A DNA stretch of 25,716 bases from an uncultured Bacillota bacterium (GTDB lineage: Bacteria > Bacillota > Clostridia > Tissierellales > Tepidimicrobiaceae): NCBI GenBank assembly GCA_937967955.1, contig CALBUB010000029.1, positions 1 to 25,716 on the forward strand, in the 5' to 3' direction. The position numbers were made by a program, and so were the translations under genes. The notes beneath the pieces were generated by a model. The model did not search any database. It saw nothing but the letters and a program-made list of their open reading frames with translations, and was not told where the DNA came from. Below are positions 14,088-21,761 of this stretch, in pieces (positions within the stretch are counted from its first letter, which is position 1; each line of letters opens with the position of its first letter).

Positions 14088-15869
14088 ATGAGATGGAGTT
14101 TAGATGAACTTTACACTTCTTTTGAATCTAAAGAATACATAGGTGATTTAGAAAGGCTAGATGAACTTATAAAAGATTTTGCAGACTGGTCTGAAAAAAA
14201 TCTTAAAACAACAGAAAAGGCAGCACATAAAATAGAAACCTATTTGAAGAAGCTAATAGACTTAACCAATTTGTTCACTAAATTAATATCCTTTGCCAGT
14301 TTAACATCAGCAGTAGATGCTAAAAATGAACTGGCCTTAAAATATCTGGATAAGTTACAGATAAAATACACAGAAACTACTAAACCCTTTAATCAGTTTA
14401 AAAGTTTTATTGCTTCCATTGATGATTTAGATAGAGTTATTGAAACATCAGAGTTTTTAAAGGAACACAGCTTCTATTTAAAGGAAATCAAATTGGACAC
14501 CAAATATCAACTAAGCCAGGAAGAAGAAATATTGATAGCAAAGATGAAAAATACTGGTTCAAAGGCTTGGGCAAAGCTGCAAAATATGGTTACTTCTACT
14601 CTGTTAGTAGATATTGAAATAGATGGAGAAGTTAAAAACCTTCCTCTTCCTGTAGTCAGGAATATGGCCTATAGTGCTGACAAGAATTTAAGAAAAAAAG
14701 CTTATGAAGCTGAACTTAAGGCCTATGAAAAAATTGAAGAAACTTCTGCTGCCTGCTTAAATGGAATAAAGGGAGAGGTTATAACCCTCTGTGAGCTTAG
14801 AGGCTACAAATCTCCTTTGGAAGAAACACTTATAAAATCAAGGATGGATGAAGATATACTAAATGCTATGTTTACAGCAATAAAAGAAAGCTTGCCAGCC
14901 TTCCATAAGTACTTTAGGAAAAAGGCAGAGCTATTAGGACATAAAAATGGCCTACCCTTCTACGACCTATTTGCTCCCATTGGCAGTATGAATAGAACTT
15001 TCACCTATGAAGAGGCAAGGGAATATATAGTCAACAATTTTAGAACTTTCAGCCATAAGTTGGCTGCTTTTGCCGACAGGGCCTTTGAAAACAAATGGAT
15101 AGATGCTGAACCTAGAGAGGGCAAAAGGGGTGGAGCCTTCTGTTCAAATCTACACCCAATTAAAGAAAGCAGGATTATGGCAAACTTTGATGGCAGCTTC
15201 AGTAATGTAATTACATTGGCCCACGAATTAGGCCACGGCTATCATGGTTTATGTTTAACTGAGGAGTCCATATTAAATAGCAAATATCCTATGCCTTTAG
15301 CAGAAACAGCCTCCATATTCTGTGAAACTATAGTGGTAAATGCTGCCTTGGAGGAAGCCAGTGAAGAGGAAAAACTAAGCATACTGGAAGCTTCTTTGCA
15401 AGATGCAGGCCAAGTTATAGTGGACATATATAGCAGATTCCTATTTGAAGATGAAGTATTTGAAAGGAGAAAGGACCACTCCCTAACTGTAAAAGAACTA
15501 AAAGACATGATGCTAGAAGCTCAAAAGAAGGCCTATGGTAATGGCTTGGACCATGCTTATCTTCATCCATATATGTGGGTAAATAAGTCCCATTATTATA
15601 GTGCAGAAAGAAACTACTATAATTTCCCCTATGCCTTTGGGCAGCTTTTCTCCAAAGGCTTGTATGTTAAATATCTAGAAAATAAGGAAGCCTTTGTGAA
15701 AAAATACGATGAATTCTTAAGGGAAACTGGAAAGAACAATATAAATGATGTGGCTAAGATAATGGATATAGATGTTTATTCAGTAGATTTCTATAGGAGC
15801 TCTCTAAATTTAATTGAAGAAGATATTGAAAAGTTTGTTGAACTGGCAGATAAGTATATGGAAAAATAA
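14088..15869 (+). CDS. pepF: Oligoendopeptidase F (M3 metallopeptidase)
   Basis: 593 residues, normal for the M3B family. The zinc motif is HELGH (His379, Glu380, His383 in AHELGHGYHG), with the third ligand Glu in LAETASIFCE near residue 407. The N-terminal third is the helical cap domain (LDELYTSFES onward), and the C terminus contains the family stretch YYNFPYAFGQLFSKGLY. It is a cytosolic enzyme that cuts oligopeptides of roughly 7-20 residues and helps amino-acid recycling. The start at 14088 is preferred over the ATG two codons earlier because GGGGG lies 7 nt upstream of it and only 1 nt from the other. It is a single gene between a divergent helicase and a convergent hydE. Confidence 0.95.
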   Translation: MRWSLDELYTSFESKEYIGDLERLDELIKDFADWSEKNLKTTEKAAHKIETYLKKLIDLTNLFTKLISFASLTSAVDAKNELALKYLDKLQIKYTETTKPFNQFKSFIASIDDLDRVIETSEFLKEHSFYLKEIKLDTKYQLSQEEEILIAKMKNTGSKAWAKLQNMVTSTLLVDIEIDGEVKNLPLPVVRNMAYSADKNLRKKAYEAELKAYEKIEETSAACLNGIKGEVITLCELRGYKSPLEETLIKSRMDEDILNAMFTAIKESLPAFHKYFRKKAELLGHKNGLPFYDLFAPIGSMNRTFTYEEAREYIVNNFRTFSHKLAAFADRAFENKWIDAEPREGKRGGAFCSNLHPIKESRIMANFDGSFSNVITLAHELGHGYHGLCLTEESILNSKYPMPLAETASIFCETIVVNAALEEASEEEKLSILEASLQDAGQVIVDIYSRFLFEDEVFERRKDHSLTVKELKDMMLEAQKKAYGNGLDHAYLHPYMWVNKSHYYSAERNYYNFPYAFGQLFSKGLYVKYLENKEAFVKKYDEFLRETGKNNINDVAKIMDIDVYSVDFYRSSLNLIEEDIEKFVELADKYMEK

Positions 15870-15881
15870 GATTATTAAAAT

Positions 15882-15908
15882 AAAAGGGACGGTCTTCCGT
15901 CCCTTTTT
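15882..15908. terminator. Bidirectional terminator between pepF and hydE
   Basis: Stem AAAAGGGACGG / CCGTCCCTTTT with a TCTT loop; T-runs follow on both strands. Confidence 0.92.
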
Positions 15909-15912
15909 ACTG

Positions 15913-16977
15913 CTATAAAACTTGGGCTTTATTATATTTCCAATGGTCTCCCCTAGATATATCCAATTCCATACCAACAGAGCTAATCCTCTTTTCAATA
16001 CAATATCTACAATGGGCTGCCTCATCTTCTAAGCAAATCTTGTTTTCATAAAGTTCATATTTAGGGCGTACTGAGGCAGGAGATAGATTTGGCATTACCA
16101 CATTGGCTCCTGCTTTTAAGGCTAATTCTCTACCTTTAGGATGAATAGTTCCCATGGCTGTAGTAGCAGGTAGCAAGCTATCAGGTACTAATAAGCGTGT
16201 AAGGGCAATCATCACCAATGTATCCTCTAGAGTGCCACCTTTAGCCTTAGCCAGAGGAGTTTCACTGTGGGGAATAAAGGGACCTATTCCAATCATGTGG
16301 GGCTTAAATTCCTTAAGGAAAAGTAAATCCTCAACTAAATCCTCCTCAGTTTGACCTGGCAAGCCAACCATAAAGCCTGCCCCTACCTGGTAGCCAATCC
16401 TTTTAAGTACTTTCAAACATTCCATCCTATTGTCAAAGGTAGTTGTAGGATGGAGCTTTTCAAAAAGTTCTCTAGAGGCTGTTTCATGGCGTAGTAAAAA
16501 TCTCTCTGCTCCTGCATCAAAGAAAGCTTCATATTCCTCTTTTTCCCTCTCCCCAATAGATAGGGTAACTGCCACCTCTGGAAACTTATCTTTTATAGCT
16601 TTAATAATAGCCACCATTCTATCTACTGTATACCATGGGTCCTCTCCACTTTGGAGTACGAAGGTCCTGTATCCTAATCTATAACCTTCAGCACAACAAG
16701 TAAGTATTTCTTCTTTAGTCAATCTATACCTACTAGCCTTTTTATTGCTGGAACGTATACCACAGTAAAGACAATCCCTTTTACATATGTTAGAAAACTC
16801 AATAAGCCCCCTCATAAACACCTTATTGCCATAATATTTGTCCCTAGTTTTACAAGCATAAGCAAATAGCTTTTCCTTGGAAGTTTCATCTATATTTTTT
16901 AATACAAACACAAGTTCTTCTCTAGATAGCTCCTTTTTAACATACAGTTTATGGAGCAAAAAATCTAATGTTTTCAC
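15913..16977 (-). CDS. hydE: [FeFe]-hydrogenase H-cluster maturase HydE (radical SAM)
   Basis: 354 residues. The radical SAM cluster motif CKRDCLYC gives Cys65, Cys69 and Cys72 in a Cys-x3-Cys-x2-Cys pattern. Further family segments are LQSGEDPWY, RHETASRELFEKLHP, GAGFMVGLPGQTEEDL, IGIGPFIPHSETPLA and MPNLSPASVRPKYELYENK. Near the C terminus CLEDEAAHCRYC gives the Cys-x7-Cys-x2-Cys of the accessory Fe-S cluster seen in Thermotoga HydE. HydE works with HydF and HydG to build the diiron subcluster of [FeFe] hydrogenase. Neither partner nor a hydrogenase is in the window, so the maturation genes are scattered. Start: GTG 16977, with GGGGAG 7 nt upstream; an in-frame TTG at 16983 is too close to that site. 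The related BioB/PylB/ThiH group is the alternative but fits less well. Confidence 0.92.
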   Translation of the reverse strand: MKTLDFLLHKLYVKKELSREELVFVLKNIDETSKEKLFAYACKTRDKYYGNKVFMRGLIEFSNICKRDCLYCGIRSSNKKASRYRLTKEEILTCCAEGYRLGYRTFVLQSGEDPWYTVDRMVAIIKAIKDKFPEVAVTLSIGEREKEEYEAFFDAGAERFLLRHETASRELFEKLHPTTTFDNRMECLKVLKRIGYQVGAGFMVGLPGQTEEDLVEDLLFLKEFKPHMIGIGPFIPHSETPLAKAKGGTLEDTLVMIALTRLLVPDSLLPATTAMGTIHPKGRELALKAGANVVMPNLSPASVRPKYELYENKICLEDEAAHCRYCIEKRISSVGMELDISRGDHWKYNKAQVL

Positions 16978-16990
16978 AGTCAATCTCCCC

Positions 16991-17055
16991 TAATATTATC
17001 CATTAATTTTATAAATGTTTGATAATATTATAACAATTTTTGCCTATTAAAGCAA
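16991..17055 (-). promoter_or_regulatory. hydE promoter with a flanking 10-bp inverted repeat
   Basis: On the minus strand TTGCTT (17055-17050), 17-bp spacer, TATAAT (17032-17027), start expected near 17020. Perfect inverted repeat arms TAATATTATC (16991-17000) and GATAATATTA (17021-17030) overlap the -10 and lie just before the ribosome site, with centres 30 bp apart. This could be a two-site operator or a leader hairpin; which one is not decidable from sequence. Confidence 0.6.
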
Positions 17056-17253
17056 TTTGAACAATATATATACATGAAAAATTAATTAAGATTTCTGTTC
17101 TAGCCTGTAAAAAAGAAATATTCCGAAAAAATGAATATTAGTATAAAAAACTACAAATAGTATTTTATTACTAATTATTAAAGGTTTTTTGTATTTTTTA
17201 TAGAATATAAGAATGTGGTCAGCAACTATCTTAGAAAGAGGTAGAAATAAAAT

Positions 17254-18174
17254 ATGAAAGCCAGAAGGAAGAGAGATGAGCCTAATGTTTGCTTTATAAT
17301 CATCCCTCCTACCGATAAGGTGAAAAGGCTTACAATTCCCCTAAGGTTGATTAAAGTAGCCCTACTGTTTATAGCAACTATAGGACTAGGGATAATATTA
17401 ATATTTGGTAGTATATTAGTAGCCAATAGAAATCTTAAAGACCAATATAAGCTTAAAGTAGCTGAAGTAGAAAGCTTAATAGAAGAAAACAAGAACAAAA
17501 ATATTGAAATCCATCAACTAAAACAGCAAAATTCTGAGTTCTACGAAAAATCAGCAGAAATACAAGATAAACTAATGGAGCTTGAAAATATCAAACGGCA
17601 GCTAGAAAAAATGGCTGGAATCAACACCTCCTCTAGGGGTAGCTCCTTAACTAATAGGGCCTCCTCTATTTCTACAAAAAATTTTGATAGTGTCCAAGAA
17701 CTAGAGGAAACATTGGACTACCAAGTAGAAGAACTTAAAAACTTTACTGAAAAAATTGAAAAACGCCTTGAATATTTAAAAACTATACCAGATTACTGGC
17801 CAGCTGTTGGAAGATTGACTTCTACTTTTGGCAACAGGAAGGATCCAATTACAAGAAAAATGGCTTTCCATTATGGAATAGATATAGCCAACTGGCCAGG
17901 GACTAATATTTATTCTGCTGGAAAAGGGAAAGTGGAATTTGCAGGCTATAGGCAGGGATATGGTAAGCTTATAATTATTGACCATCAAAACGGCTATAAA
18001 AGCCTATATGCCCATAATAGCAAGCTATTAGTCCAAGTAGGAGATACAGTAGACAAGGGCCAAACTATTGCAAAGATGGGTAGTACTGGTAGGTCCACTG
18101 GCTCCCATCTCCATTTTGAAATCCATTATAGGGGCACTCCTATAGATCCTCTTACTATTTTAAATAAGCAATAG
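17254..18174 (+). CDS. Membrane-anchored M23 (LytM-type) metallopeptidase with coiled coil
   Basis: 306 residues. A basic cytoplasmic N terminus is followed by one membrane helix at about 33-57 (VALLFIATIGLGIILIFG), a coiled coil at about 62-120 and a second at about 145-175, then the M23 domain at about 190-305. Zinc ligands are His206 and Asp210 (HYGID) and His287 in HLHFE, with catalytic-type His285, so the enzyme looks active. It should cut peptidoglycan cross-links or stem peptides outside the membrane. The best ribosome site (AGAGG) lies 12 nt from the ATG, longer than usual. The bactofilin gene follows after 11 bp in the same transcript, a pairing also found in bacteria where a bactofilin positions an M23 hydrolase for cell-shape control. 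A SpoIIQ-like sporulation role is a weaker alternative. Confidence 0.92.
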   Translation: MKARRKRDEPNVCFIIIPPTDKVKRLTIPLRLIKVALLFIATIGLGIILIFGSILVANRNLKDQYKLKVAEVESLIEENKNKNIEIHQLKQQNSEFYEKSAEIQDKLMELENIKRQLEKMAGINTSSRGSSLTNRASSISTKNFDSVQELEETLDYQVEELKNFTEKIEKRLEYLKTIPDYWPAVGRLTSTFGNRKDPITRKMAFHYGIDIANWPGTNIYSAGKGKVEFAGYRQGYGKLIIIDHQNGYKSLYAHNSKLLVQVGDTVDKGQTIAKMGSTGRSTGSHLHFEIHYRGTPIDPLTILNKQ

Positions 18175-18185
18175 GGGGGAGTACA

Positions 18186-18596
18186 ATGTTTAAAAGTAGG
18201 GAAAAAAGAATAGAAGAAATCCCTTCTAAGGAAATTGACACTTTAATTGGTGAAAAATTAAAGCTCATTGGAAAAATAGTAGGAAAGGGAAACATAAGGA
18301 TAGATGGGGAAGTAGAAGGAGATATAGATTGTAAAGGGGATATAACCATAAGTGAGACAGGCATAGTAAATGGCAATATTAATTGTTCTAACATTTACAT
18401 ATCGGGTACAGTAAAAGGTAATGTGATCACAAGGAATAAATTGACCCTATTCTCTACAGGAAAATTAAAGGGGGACATAGAAGTAGAAAGTATTATAATA
18501 CACGATAATGGCTTTTTCCAAGGTAAGTGTACCATGAGAAAGGAAAAGGAAATAGATAATACAAATGAGCAAAAAGTTGTAAATAAAAAATCCTAA
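18186..18596 (+). CDS. Bactofilin (polymer-forming cytoskeletal protein)
   Basis: 136 residues. The central region (about 20-110) is a right-handed beta-helix of short turns typical of bactofilins: KLIGKIVGKGNIRIDGEVEGDI, GDITISETGIVNGNI, NIYISGTVKGNVI and KLTLFSTGKLKGDIEV. Both termini are charged and look disordered. Bactofilins polymerise without nucleotide at the membrane and recruit cell-wall enzymes. The gene has GGGGGGAG 4-5 nt before its ATG and is 11 bp behind the M23 peptidase gene, which suggests that the peptidase is its client. Its TAA stop lies inside the 5' arm of the terminator. Confidence 0.93.
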   Translation: MFKSREKRIEEIPSKEIDTLIGEKLKLIGKIVGKGNIRIDGEVEGDIDCKGDITISETGIVNGNINCSNIYISGTVKGNVITRNKLTLFSTGKLKGDIEVESIIIHDNGFFQGKCTMRKEKEIDNTNEQKVVNKKS

Positions 18597-18621
18597 GTTC
18601 AGCAAGAACTTAGGATTTTTT
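18585..18621. terminator. Bidirectional terminator between bactofilin and the selenoprotein operon
   Basis: A perfect 16-bp stem (AAAAAATCCTAAGTTC and complement, 18585-18600 and 18606-18621) with a 5-nt loop; A/T tails make it functional on both strands. The minus-strand gene ends at 18630. Confidence 0.93.
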
Positions 18622-18629
18622 ATTTGAAA

Positions 18630-18914
18630 CTAGTATACCATACCTTCTACTACTAACCTTTCTTTCCAAAGAAGCTTTACAGCTTTAATCCTCAATTCAT
18701 CATCCTTGGCTACTACATTATTTTTTACATATACATCAATGTCTCCAACTTTATAATGCTTATATTCTTCCATATTGTCTGGTTTCCCCACCTTAACTGA
18801 TGGAGTTGGCTCACCAACTCCTCATGAGGAACAGCCATCAAGCCAAACTTCTATTGCATTTTCTCCTTTGTTTTTTATAAACTTTTCTGCCTTGCTATCT
18901 ATTTTTATATTCAT
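18630..18914 (-). CDS. HesB/IscA-like selenoprotein (in-frame UGA read as selenocysteine)
   Basis: Read through one in-frame UGA (18824-18822), this frame encodes 94 residues ending at TAG 18630. It starts MNIKIDSKAEKFIKNKG, continues to a D-G-C-S-S-U-G motif (Cys28, Sec31), then GEPTPSV, and finishes with a second half (YKVGDIDVYVKNNVVAKDD) of sound coding character. The layout resembles small HesB/IscA-like proteins, whose conserved G-x-C-x-G-P segment falls at the same point; Cys/Sec members of that kind are known in anaerobes. The ATG has AAGGTGG 7 nt upstream. A perfect hairpin follows the UGA directly, as expected of a bacterial SECIS. It lies 20 bp after the cystine transporter stop, so the two probably form an operon. 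A nonsense-mutated pseudogene is the alternative, but no other lesion is seen. Function is unknown; CxxU suggests a redox or metal-binding role. Confidence 0.82.
18802..18824 (-). promoter_or_regulatory. UGA codon and candidate bacterial SECIS hairpin
   Basis: On the minus strand UGA (18824-18822) is followed at once by GGAGUUGG-UGAG-CCAACUCC (18821-18802), a perfect 8-bp stem with a 4-nt loop having G as its second base. There is no U-tract, so it is not a terminator. One reservation: the apical loop is only about 9-12 nt from the UGA, nearer than the 16-37 nt commonly cited for bacterial SECIS elements. A weaker second hairpin with a G-rich loop (GGUGGGGAAACC) lies 28-39 nt past the UGA. 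Confidence 0.68.
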
Positions 18915-18934
18915 TCTAACACCACCTTATATTA

Positions 18935-20317
18935 CTAAACTTCTTTAATCTCACTACTATTATATACAGCTTCGTCTAAATTTCCCATAAGCTTACTGGA
19001 AATAACTCCTGCCAACATACTGTCACTTACATTCAAGGCAGTCCTTCCCATGTCGATTAAAGGTTCAATAGATACAAGAAGACCTGCCAAAGCAACTGGG
19101 AAGCCTAAGGCTGATAGTACTGTTAGGGCTGCAAATGTTGCTCCTCCTCCTACTCCTGCTATACCAAAGGATGCAAAAGTAGCTATCAAGATAACTTTTA
19201 TTAGGAAAGCTGGTGCCATAGGATTTATTCCAACTGTAGGTGCAATCATTACAGCTAACATAACAGGATAAACTCCGGCACAACCATTTTGACCAATACT
19301 ACTTCCTAATGTAGCTGATAAATTTGCATTGCCTTCTGCTACTCCTAGATTTCTTATTTGATTATTTATATTAAGTGGCAATGTTGCTGCTGAAGATCTA
19401 GATGAAAATGCAAACAGTAAAACTGAAGCCGATTTTCTTACAAAGTTCACAGGATTTAAGCCAAATATTAATAGTATTATCAAATGGATTATAAACATAA
19501 TAATTATTGCCACATAAGAAGCTATAATAAACTTTATCAAGCTTGCAATTTCAGAGAAGTTGCTTGTAGATATCATTGTAGTCATAAGGGCCAAAATTCC
19601 ATAAGGAGTAAATCTCATTACCATGGCCACCATTCTCATGACCAAATCGTGTAGTGTTTTTATTATTTTAATAAAATGCTCTGCTGATTCTGGCCTAGTT
19701 CTTTTTATACCAATTGTAGCTAGGGCAATGAAAGTTGCGAAAAATACTACAGATAATGTAGCATTGCTGCCTTCACCAGTTAAGGCATAAAAGGGATTTA
19801 CTGGAATTATCTCTACTAGCTGTTGAGTAATAGGCTTAGACTTTAAATCCTCTAAACGTTCCTCATATCTAACACCAGCTTGTTCTTCCCTTTCTCCTGC
19901 TACAAGACCTTCTGCAGTTAAATCAAAGGCATTTGTAGTTATTGCTGCTACAAAAGCTGCTATGGCAGTAGTAATGAGTAAAACAGCTAGTATATAAGTA
20001 GCCATCCTACCTAGATTCTTTGATTCTTGAGTAACGATAGCATTGACTATTGCAACAAATATTAGTGGAATTACAATCATCCTCAAAAGCCTTATATAAG
20101 CCGTACCTATTAATGTAAACCAAGTATTAGTACCTGCTATTATTTCAGAATCAGCACCATATATAAACTGTAAAGCCCCTCCAAATATAATACCTAAAAT
20201 TAGTGCTAGCATAACTCTTATATTAAAAGAGACTCCTTTTCTCTTCAAACTAGTTAATAAAAATATTAAGCCTATCATTATAATTACGTTTATAATGATA
20301 GCCAAAGCTGTATTCAT
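18935..20317 (-). CDS. tcyP: L-cystine/dicarboxylate-amino-acid:cation symporter (TcyP type)
   Basis: 460 residues with about eight to nine membrane helices and two re-entrant hairpins of the DAACS (GltP-like) fold. Overall it reads very like Bacillus TcyP: an N-terminal SLKRKGVSFNIRVMLALILGIIFG, an extracellular charged loop around 135-175, the Ser-rich hairpin FAFSSRSSAATLPLN, SIGQNGCAGVYPVMLA, GVGGGATFAAL and PLIDMGRTALNVSDS. TcyP imports L-cystine with sodium or protons. The ATG at 20317 follows AGGAGGG by 7 nt; an in-frame TTG two codons earlier is less likely. The HesB-like selenoprotein gene follows by 20 bp, which links sulfur amino-acid uptake to a Cys/Sec protein. No clear promoter or terminator was found in the 131 bp separating it from the upstream AI-2E-type gene, so co-transcription with that gene cannot be excluded. 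Confidence 0.92.
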   Translation of the reverse strand: MNTALAIIINVIIMIGLIFLLTSLKRKGVSFNIRVMLALILGIIFGGALQFIYGADSEIIAGTNTWFTLIGTAYIRLLRMIVIPLIFVAIVNAIVTQESKNLGRMATYILAVLLITTAIAAFVAAITTNAFDLTAEGLVAGEREEQAGVRYEERLEDLKSKPITQQLVEIIPVNPFYALTGEGSNATLSVVFFATFIALATIGIKRTRPESAEHFIKIIKTLHDLVMRMVAMVMRFTPYGILALMTTMISTSNFSEIASLIKFIIASYVAIIIMFIIHLIILLIFGLNPVNFVRKSASVLLFAFSSRSSAATLPLNINNQIRNLGVAEGNANLSATLGSSIGQNGCAGVYPVMLAVMIAPTVGINPMAPAFLIKVILIATFASFGIAGVGGGATFAALTVLSALGFPVALAGLLVSIEPLIDMGRTALNVSDSMLAGVISSKLMGNLDEAVYNSSEIKEV

Positions 20318-20448
20318 TAACAATCCCTCCTAAAATCAGTATATAATTAGTATATATAATTCTGCATGTAGTATAAGTTACCCTATTTTTTCAATTGCTA
20401 ACAGTTTTTATTAAAAATTTGTTGGTAATAACATGTATAATATTAAAA

Positions 20449-21522
20449 TCACTGAAACTTCTCCTTTTTATTGTCATTTCTAATACTAATAACAGCCTTT
20501 ATTAAAATGCTCAATATCAAATATAAGGGCACTCCTATAAAGGCTCCAAATATGCCAAATAGATGGACGCTTATGAGTATAATAAATATGACTGCCAAAG
20601 GATGGATTTTAAGCTTATCTCCTACAATCTTAGGAGTTATAAAGTCTCCCTCTGCTTGTTGTATTATAAAAGCCAAGGCAACTACTTTCAATATCATCTT
20701 CCAATCAATAGTTATTGCAATAAGTACAGCCGGCAGGGCTCCTAAAAAGGGTCCAATAAAAGGAATTAAATTGGTTATCATTGCAAAAAAAGCCATAACT
20801 AGTGCATTAGGAAGGCCTATTATCAAATAACCCATATACATGAGTAGTCCTAGAATAAAACTTACTAGTAGTTGGCTAGATATATAAATAGATAATACTT
20901 CATCTATCCTTCTAATAGCCTCATCTATTTTTTTGCTATACCTTTTAGGCATTAGGGATATAAAAGTTTTATAAAATTTCCTGTCATCCCTTAATAAGTA
21001 GAACAATATAAAAGGAATCAGTACAATTTGGGTACCAAAGCTGCCCATTTTAGAGATTAGCCCCAATACATTATTACCAATAGTAAGGACTAATTTCCTT
21101 AAACGATTCAATACTTCATTGGTCATATCCACATTTTTAGGTATTATGTCATCAGGGATAAAGCTTAATACTCCATCTACAAAACCTTTAATGTCTATGT
21201 CCTTGCTTAAACTTACAAAAGCACTTTGAAATTGCTCCTTTAAAACTGTACCTCCATAGGCCAAAAATATTCCAAGTAAAAGGCCAACACCTAGTAATAC
21301 TGATAAGATCATTAAACCCCTATGGACTTTTTCCCTTTCTAATTTCCTAACAATAGGCCTTATCATATAGTATAGGAATAGGGAAATTATTATGGGTACT
21401 ACAAGCATATTAAACAGCTCTACAAAAGGGACAAAAAGCCCCTTTAGTTGGGTTAGTAAAAATACTATAAGCAGTATTAAACTAATCATTATTAAATTTT
21501 TTAAATACCTATCCTTTAACAT
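20449..21522 (-). CDS. AI-2E family membrane transporter
   Basis: 357 residues with about eight membrane helices: two near the N terminus (7-50), one at 70-90, then a soluble section (100-160), and a group from 165 to 345. The conserved C-terminal half (LPNALVMAFFAMITNLIPFIGPFLGALPAVLIA, QQAEGDFITPKIVGDKLKIHPLAVI, GIFGAFIGVPLYLILSIL) identifies the AI-2E/PerM family. Members have been linked to autoinducer-2 export or Na+/H+ antiport, so the substrate cannot be told from sequence. The ATG at 21522 has AAAGGAG 12 nt upstream, a long spacing; an in-frame TAA lies between them, so no better start exists. Upstream on the minus strand TTGTAA-N18-TATACT is a possible promoter. Confidence 0.92.
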   Translation of the reverse strand: MLKDRYLKNLIMISLILLIVFLLTQLKGLFVPFVELFNMLVVPIIISLFLYYMIRPIVRKLEREKVHRGLMILSVLLGVGLLLGIFLAYGGTVLKEQFQSAFVSLSKDIDIKGFVDGVLSFIPDDIIPKNVDMTNEVLNRLRKLVLTIGNNVLGLISKMGSFGTQIVLIPFILFYLLRDDRKFYKTFISLMPKRYSKKIDEAIRRIDEVLSIYISSQLLVSFILGLLMYMGYLIIGLPNALVMAFFAMITNLIPFIGPFLGALPAVLIAITIDWKMILKVVALAFIIQQAEGDFITPKIVGDKLKIHPLAVIFIILISVHLFGIFGAFIGVPLYLILSILIKAVISIRNDNKKEKFQ

Positions 21523-21761
21523 ATACTTATTATTCTCCTTTACAATTTAGTATAAATATTATAACAAACAATTTACAAAAATAATATTTTATGGAATAGG
21601 CTTAAAAGACTTTGTTTAGTATAATAATAGTATACCTGAAATATTTGTTGATAATTGCAACTTTATATGTTAGGATTTTTATTATATTATTATTAATAAA
21701 TGGTGTAGACAAGTAGACTTTTAGCATATATTAATAAAAATAGCCATTGGAGGGAAATTAA

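Noticed and set aside
18802..18821. Hairpin read as a transcription terminator
   Set aside because: No T-run follows on either strand and it lies inside a coding frame; a strong bidirectional terminator is already present at 18585-18621.
18822..18824. In-frame TGA taken as a nonsense mutation making a pseudogene
   Set aside because: No other frame damage, good ribosome site, Cys-x-x-UGA-Gly context, hairpin directly after it and coding character on both sides favour Sec. It remains the main alternative.
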